Shown here: positions 60,983-64,000 of the stretch, in pieces
Numbering within the stretch: the stretch's first letter is position 1
Layout of the letters: every line of letters starts with the position of its first letter
Origin: Amoebophrya sp. A120
Lineage: Eukaryota > Sar > Dinophyceae > Syndiniales > Amoebophryaceae
Assembly (NCBI GenBank): GCA_905178155.1
Contig: CAJINV010000006.1
Coordinates: 1,117,876-1,181,875 of the forward strand
DNA length: 64,000 nt
Direction of reading: 5' to 3'
Notes under the pieces: generated by a model
Database searches by the model: none
What the model was told of the DNA's origin: nothing
The model's input: only the letters and a program-made list of their open reading frames with translations
Position numbers and translations under genes: made by a program

Positions 60983-63900
60983 ATGTCCGCTTCTACTTCC
61001 AGCTCGAGCATCTACGATGCCATCAAGGCACAAAACCCGTCCTCCACGCTCCTTCAGGAGAATATGGGAGTGTCAGGATCAAAATCAACAAAATCGAAAT
61101 GATCTGCAATGCATAAAATGCTACGCAAAAACCGACTCTGTTGCAGAGGATGCAAGGAAGGCGGATTGTAGTCCTGGTAAGGGTTCAGTGTTGGGCTGCA
61201 GACTAGCATGAGAGAAGGCAGCTCTTTTGCCCTAAGCCGCATGACAAATTCGTTTCCAGGACGGGTGGAATTTGTCATGCGCCGACTACAAACTGTGGGT
61301 CTAACTGGCATTGATTTTGTGCATCACAAGTTTTTCGATTTTGTCAATTTCGATTCTGACACTTCCATAGAGAAGGCGGACCAAATACAAGCGTACGGAA
61401 ACCAGAAGTTGTACCACCAGCTCGTCTATCCTGTGGAAAAGTGTCGTAAGCTTGTACGCAAAGATTGCAGTACTTATGTGCATGACAAAGCTGCTTCCTA
61501 AAGGCTAAAGTAGCATGACAAGTTCCATTTGTAGTGCTGACGAAGTTTGTAATGCAATTTGTACTTACAACTACGATCACGATGCTTGTTTTCCACGTCA
61601 TACTGTCGAGACGGTGTTCGAGTTGCTACCGCTGCTCACCGAGAAACTGCAGAACGACCTGGTAGAAAAGGAGATCAAGCCGATCGCCGGAAAACTGAAC
61701 CCGGTGCGGTACATATCCCGTTTAAAAGCGTCCCCGCCCCAGAGTTGTCATGCAGATTTGCAACAACAGAAACATTTGCCATGCGCATCCCCATGAGGGG
61801 CATTTTCCATCGTGTTTGCGAGCATTTGTAATGCGGTAAACAGAATAAAGAGATGGATTTGTGATGCGGCTTTCCTTGCTGACCCGCACTACAATACAGG
61901 AGGGGGAAGTTTGCCATGCGCGACTCGCAAAACTGGTGGATTTGTGTTGCAAAGTGCCCAACTTGACTACGGGGTGGGGACGTTTTTCCTCAGGATAGCA
62001 CATGGAATTAGTCGGAATTCTGCTCAAGGCCAAACTGTCGACGACGAATCCCCCGAAGCAGGAGAAAGACAACCTGCTCGCCTGGCTCGCGGACCACTTT
62101 CAGCCCTTCGACATTTTGCCGAAGAGACAGCCCGAGCCGACGTCCTATGGAAGCGTCAGGATCGAAATCGTCAAAGTTGAAATAATCTGTGATGCAGAAA
62201 AGCGATACAAGCTGAAGCCCAGTTTGCAAGTGGCGCATGACAAATTTTAGGAGCATGGAAATCCAGTTTGTCATACTGTTTGCGTGGAGAAGATTGCTTT
62301 TGTCATGCTATCTTAGCAGCTCTACCTCACACCCCAAACAGGCTGATAATCGGCCTCAGTTGCCTGCTCTACAAGACAGGCCCTTTGCGCCTAGCATTTT
62401 ATGCATCACAAACTATTTCAACTTTGACGATTTCAATCCTGACACTTCCATACGTTCAGCACAACGACTACAACCGGAGACAAAGATGGGAAAGACAAAA
62501 CTGCTATCCACCGGTGCAAAAATACGATCGTACCGTGCTTCCTCGTGCAAGGAACTATTGCAAAATAAACTGCATGACAAATAAAGTGTAGTTTTCAACG
62601 ACAACGTTTATAGCAGAATCTGCATCAGAAAGTCGTGGTCCTTTTTTCATCTATTTCAACATTCGGAAGTTTGTCATGCTCATGCATTTGCATGAATGTT
62701 GTGCTTTAGCTTTGCTAAGCTACATCATAACGATTACAATCAGACGGTCGTACCTTAACTTTTGCAATGCATATATGGCATTCTCAAACGTTACATTCTC
62801 AACTGTTACATGGATTTGTCATGCATAACTACCTGAAGCCGCCAGATAATCAAGCGGCTACGCATGACAAATCCCGGAGGGCTAAACAGCATGTAAATCT
62901 GTGTGGAATTTGTCATGCAAAAGGAGCAATCTTCCCCCTTTCATTTTTGCCGTTCTTGCATTACAGATTCATGTAACAGTTGAGAATGTAACATTTGAGA
63001 ACTCCATAGCATAAGTGACAAGGATGGGGACAAGAAGATGGAGGACGCCGCAAAGCCGACGTCCTTTGCGGCAAAGAAGATTGGGCAGCTATGAACTGCA
63101 AAAGTATCGTACTCGTATAAATGCATTACAAATTTCCTCAGCACGTTGAGAAATAAAATTTGTAATGCGGATTTGCCTTCAGAAAAAGATTTGTAATGCA
63201 AGACTTGCATTTATACGAATAGGAATACGATACTTTTGCACAGGATAGCAGCTGTCGCACTACAACAAGGCCGCGGAGGCGGATTTTCTGGACGCCCGGG
63301 CCCTGCATCTGTCCCTGAAAGCCTCTGTGTTGCTACGCATTGCAAATTTATCCTTGGCTACTTTGGAAAAGGAAACGCCGCCCAGAACAAGACGAGATTC
63401 CTTTTTCATCTTTTCACGCATGACAGATCTGGAGGTTACAGAAACCGCGCATTACAAATTCAATATCATGACATAGAAAAACTAAAACAAGGTATTTGCA
63501 ATGCATAGCTAGTGAGCTTCAACGACTTGGAAGCAGCAAAAGAAACCGTCGCCGACGAGCTGAACTATGCTATTGGAAAACTGCCTTCGATCGACGATTT
63601 CGATTTGTCTACTGATTCTTGGGCATTGATTCAGGATCAGCATATACAAGTTTATTTCTTTACCTGTGCTTTTGCCGGTAAATGAAAATGTAATAAGCAA
63701 ATATAAAGAATTTCAGGACATCTACATCACAAATAGCTCCTGTTTGATTACCAGAGCAATTTTTGCCTTGCAAATTCAGACCCAGATCGAGATTGAATAT
63801 CGAAGGAATTTTACCCTAGCATACCAAAGACGAGCTCTTCAAGTACCGGGTACCCGTCAGCGTGAAGCCACGAGTTTTATGCATTGCGAATTTGTGGATG

Positions 63901-64000
63901 TGGCGATCATTCTCCGACAGATGAACATTTTGTCATGCAAAACTGGCGTACGACTGGGACTGCTGTGCTCTTTGTAGCACGTGCACTTGTCACCGCGACT
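60983..64000 (+). CDS. 26S proteasome non-ATPase subunit Rpn9/PSMD13, 5' part
   Basis: A lid subunit of the 26S proteasome. Exons 60983-61062, 61375-61426, 61608-61713, 62003-62145, 62458-62504, 63019-63089, 63253-63333, then 63513 onward. Recognised by YGNQKLYHQLV (family: KKLWHQL), GKLNPVRYMELVGILL (family: HRVNPLSLVEIIL) and LSFNDLEAAKETVADEL followed by KLPSI (family: IGDLQVTKETIEDV, then NNLPG). A Thr/Lys/Asp linker (STTTTTGDKDGKDK) is an insertion relative to other Rpn9 proteins. The exon that should hold KDELFKYRVPVSVKP (about 63829-63873) follows an intron whose edges are unresolved. The PCI domain would lie beyond the window. A conserved gene restored by dropping introners is an independent test of the excision rule. 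Confidence 0.85.
61063..61369. mobile_element. Introner family D
   Basis: 307 bp, perfect TSD gagaa. Joins TLLQE to KADQIQ. Confidence 0.93.
61427..61602. mobile_element. Introner family B, diverged
   Basis: 176 bp; TATCCTGTGGAAAAGTGTCG and right GATGCTTGTTTTCCACGTCATA; TSD tcgtc/ctgtc. Joins YHQLV to ETVFEL. Confidence 0.88.
61714..61997. mobile_element. Introner family E
   Basis: 284 bp, TSD gtaca/gcaca. Joins NPVRY to MELVGI, inside a conserved Rpn9 motif. Confidence 0.92.
62146..62452. mobile_element. Introner family D
   Basis: 307 bp, TSD cgtcc/cgttc. Interior opposite in orientation to introner 49. Joins PEPTS to STTTTT. Confidence 0.92.
62505..63013. mobile_element. Introner family B interrupted by a nested element
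   Basis: Left TATCCACCGGTGCAAAAATA; right arm CCTTAACTTTTGCAATGCATA ends at 62773 and its last five bases GCATA recur at 63009-63013 after a complete family C element. Removing the whole 509 bp plus 5 nt joins KDKTA to KDGDKK. Confidence 0.85.
62774..63008. mobile_element. Introner family C nested in a family B introner
   Basis: 235 bp; TATGGCATTCTCAAACGTTA and inverted right arm; perfect TSD gcata, which is the terminus of the host element. Confidence 0.92.
63090..63247. mobile_element. Introner family B
   Basis: 158 bp, perfect TSD gcagc. Joins KKIGQ to LSHYNK. Confidence 0.93.
63334..63507. mobile_element. Introner family N
   Basis: 174 bp; TACGCATTGCAAATTTATCC and right GGTATTTGCAATGCATA; flanks gttgc/gctag. 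Joins KASVL to LSFNDL within a conserved Rpn9 segment. Confidence 0.8.
63643..63823. other. Intron of unresolved edges in the Rpn9 gene
   Basis: The right edge TAGCATA before CCAAAGACGAG looks like an introner end, and the following KDELFKYRVP fits Rpn9. The left edge may be TATACAAG at 63643, but the inverted-repeat match is poor and the frame needs a 4-nt rather than 5-nt duplication. A GT-AG alternative (63650-63716) keeps a frame that fits Rpn9 less well. Confidence 0.4.
63878..64000. mobile_element. Probable introner, cut by window end
   Basis: TATGCATTGCGAATTTGTGG resembles the family N left arm, and TTTGTCATGC follows at about 63933. The right arm is outside the window. Confidence 0.55.

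Noticed and set aside
63566-63823. Intron from TATGCTATTGG (63566) to TAGCATA (63823), whose ends partly match as inverted repeats
   Set aside because: It would remove KLPSIDDFDLS, which fits the Rpn9 family at this position. Kept as a possibility only; the match of about 21 in 26 bases may be chance.
285-64000. CRISPR-like array because of many recurring short repeats
   Set aside because: The decamers are not regularly spaced, occur in both orientations, and sit inside inverted-repeat elements with target duplications.

Overview
The window looks like nuclear DNA of a parasitic dinoflagellate of the Amoebophrya (Syndiniales) type. The main reason is that its genes are cut by short elements with terminal inverted repeats (TIRs) that behave as introns without GT-AG ends. 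From memory, invasive intronic elements (introners) of this kind were described in Amoebophrya genomes. Ser/Thr-rich giant surface proteins, recurring CCxCGGG and YxxCxC cysteine clusters, and a possible relic of the dinoflagellate spliced leader fit the same group. No organism name can be proven from the sequence alone.

Layout. 1-212 is a GC-rich tandem repeat. 512-1473 is the 3' end of a gene cut by two introners. 1474-7740 is repeat-rich and intergenic. It holds a GC-rich foldback repeat in five copies, two spliced-leader-RNA-like units, an isolated introner, and a duplicated promoter/5' region whose first copy carries only a fragment of the giant gene's start. 7741-48587 is one giant gene. 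Removing 75 introners, each with one copy of its 5-bp target duplication, leaves a single open frame of about 22,008 nt (about 7,335 residues) with an N-terminal signal peptide and a hydrophobic C-terminus. 50167-53248 encodes a predicted 600-residue single-pass membrane protein. 54130-58987 encodes a double kinase-like protein. 60983-64000+ is the 5' part of the gene for proteasome lid subunit Rpn9 (PSMD13).

The notable system is the introner population. There are about 90 elements, mostly 110-340 bp, in at least 14 TIR families. Nearly all begin TATC or TATG and end GATA or CATA. Of the 75 in the giant gene, 53 have a perfect 5-bp target-site duplication (TSD) and most of the rest have one mismatch. 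Every family contains the decamer GCAT(T/G/C)ACAAA or its reverse complement. Elements occur in both orientations, in tandem, nested in one another, with a foreign 0.95-kb insert, and in a 5' UTR. Two ordinary GT-AG introns are seen in the same neighbourhood.

How the inference was made: at every element I joined the flanks by dropping the element plus one TSD copy and read the protein across the joint. The frame stays open at all 75 joints of the giant gene, and the total is a multiple of three. The Rpn9 gene, an unrelated conserved family, gives the same result over its first seven joints. Exact cut points inside each TSD cannot be fixed from DNA, and removal at DNA level rather than by splicing is not formally excluded.
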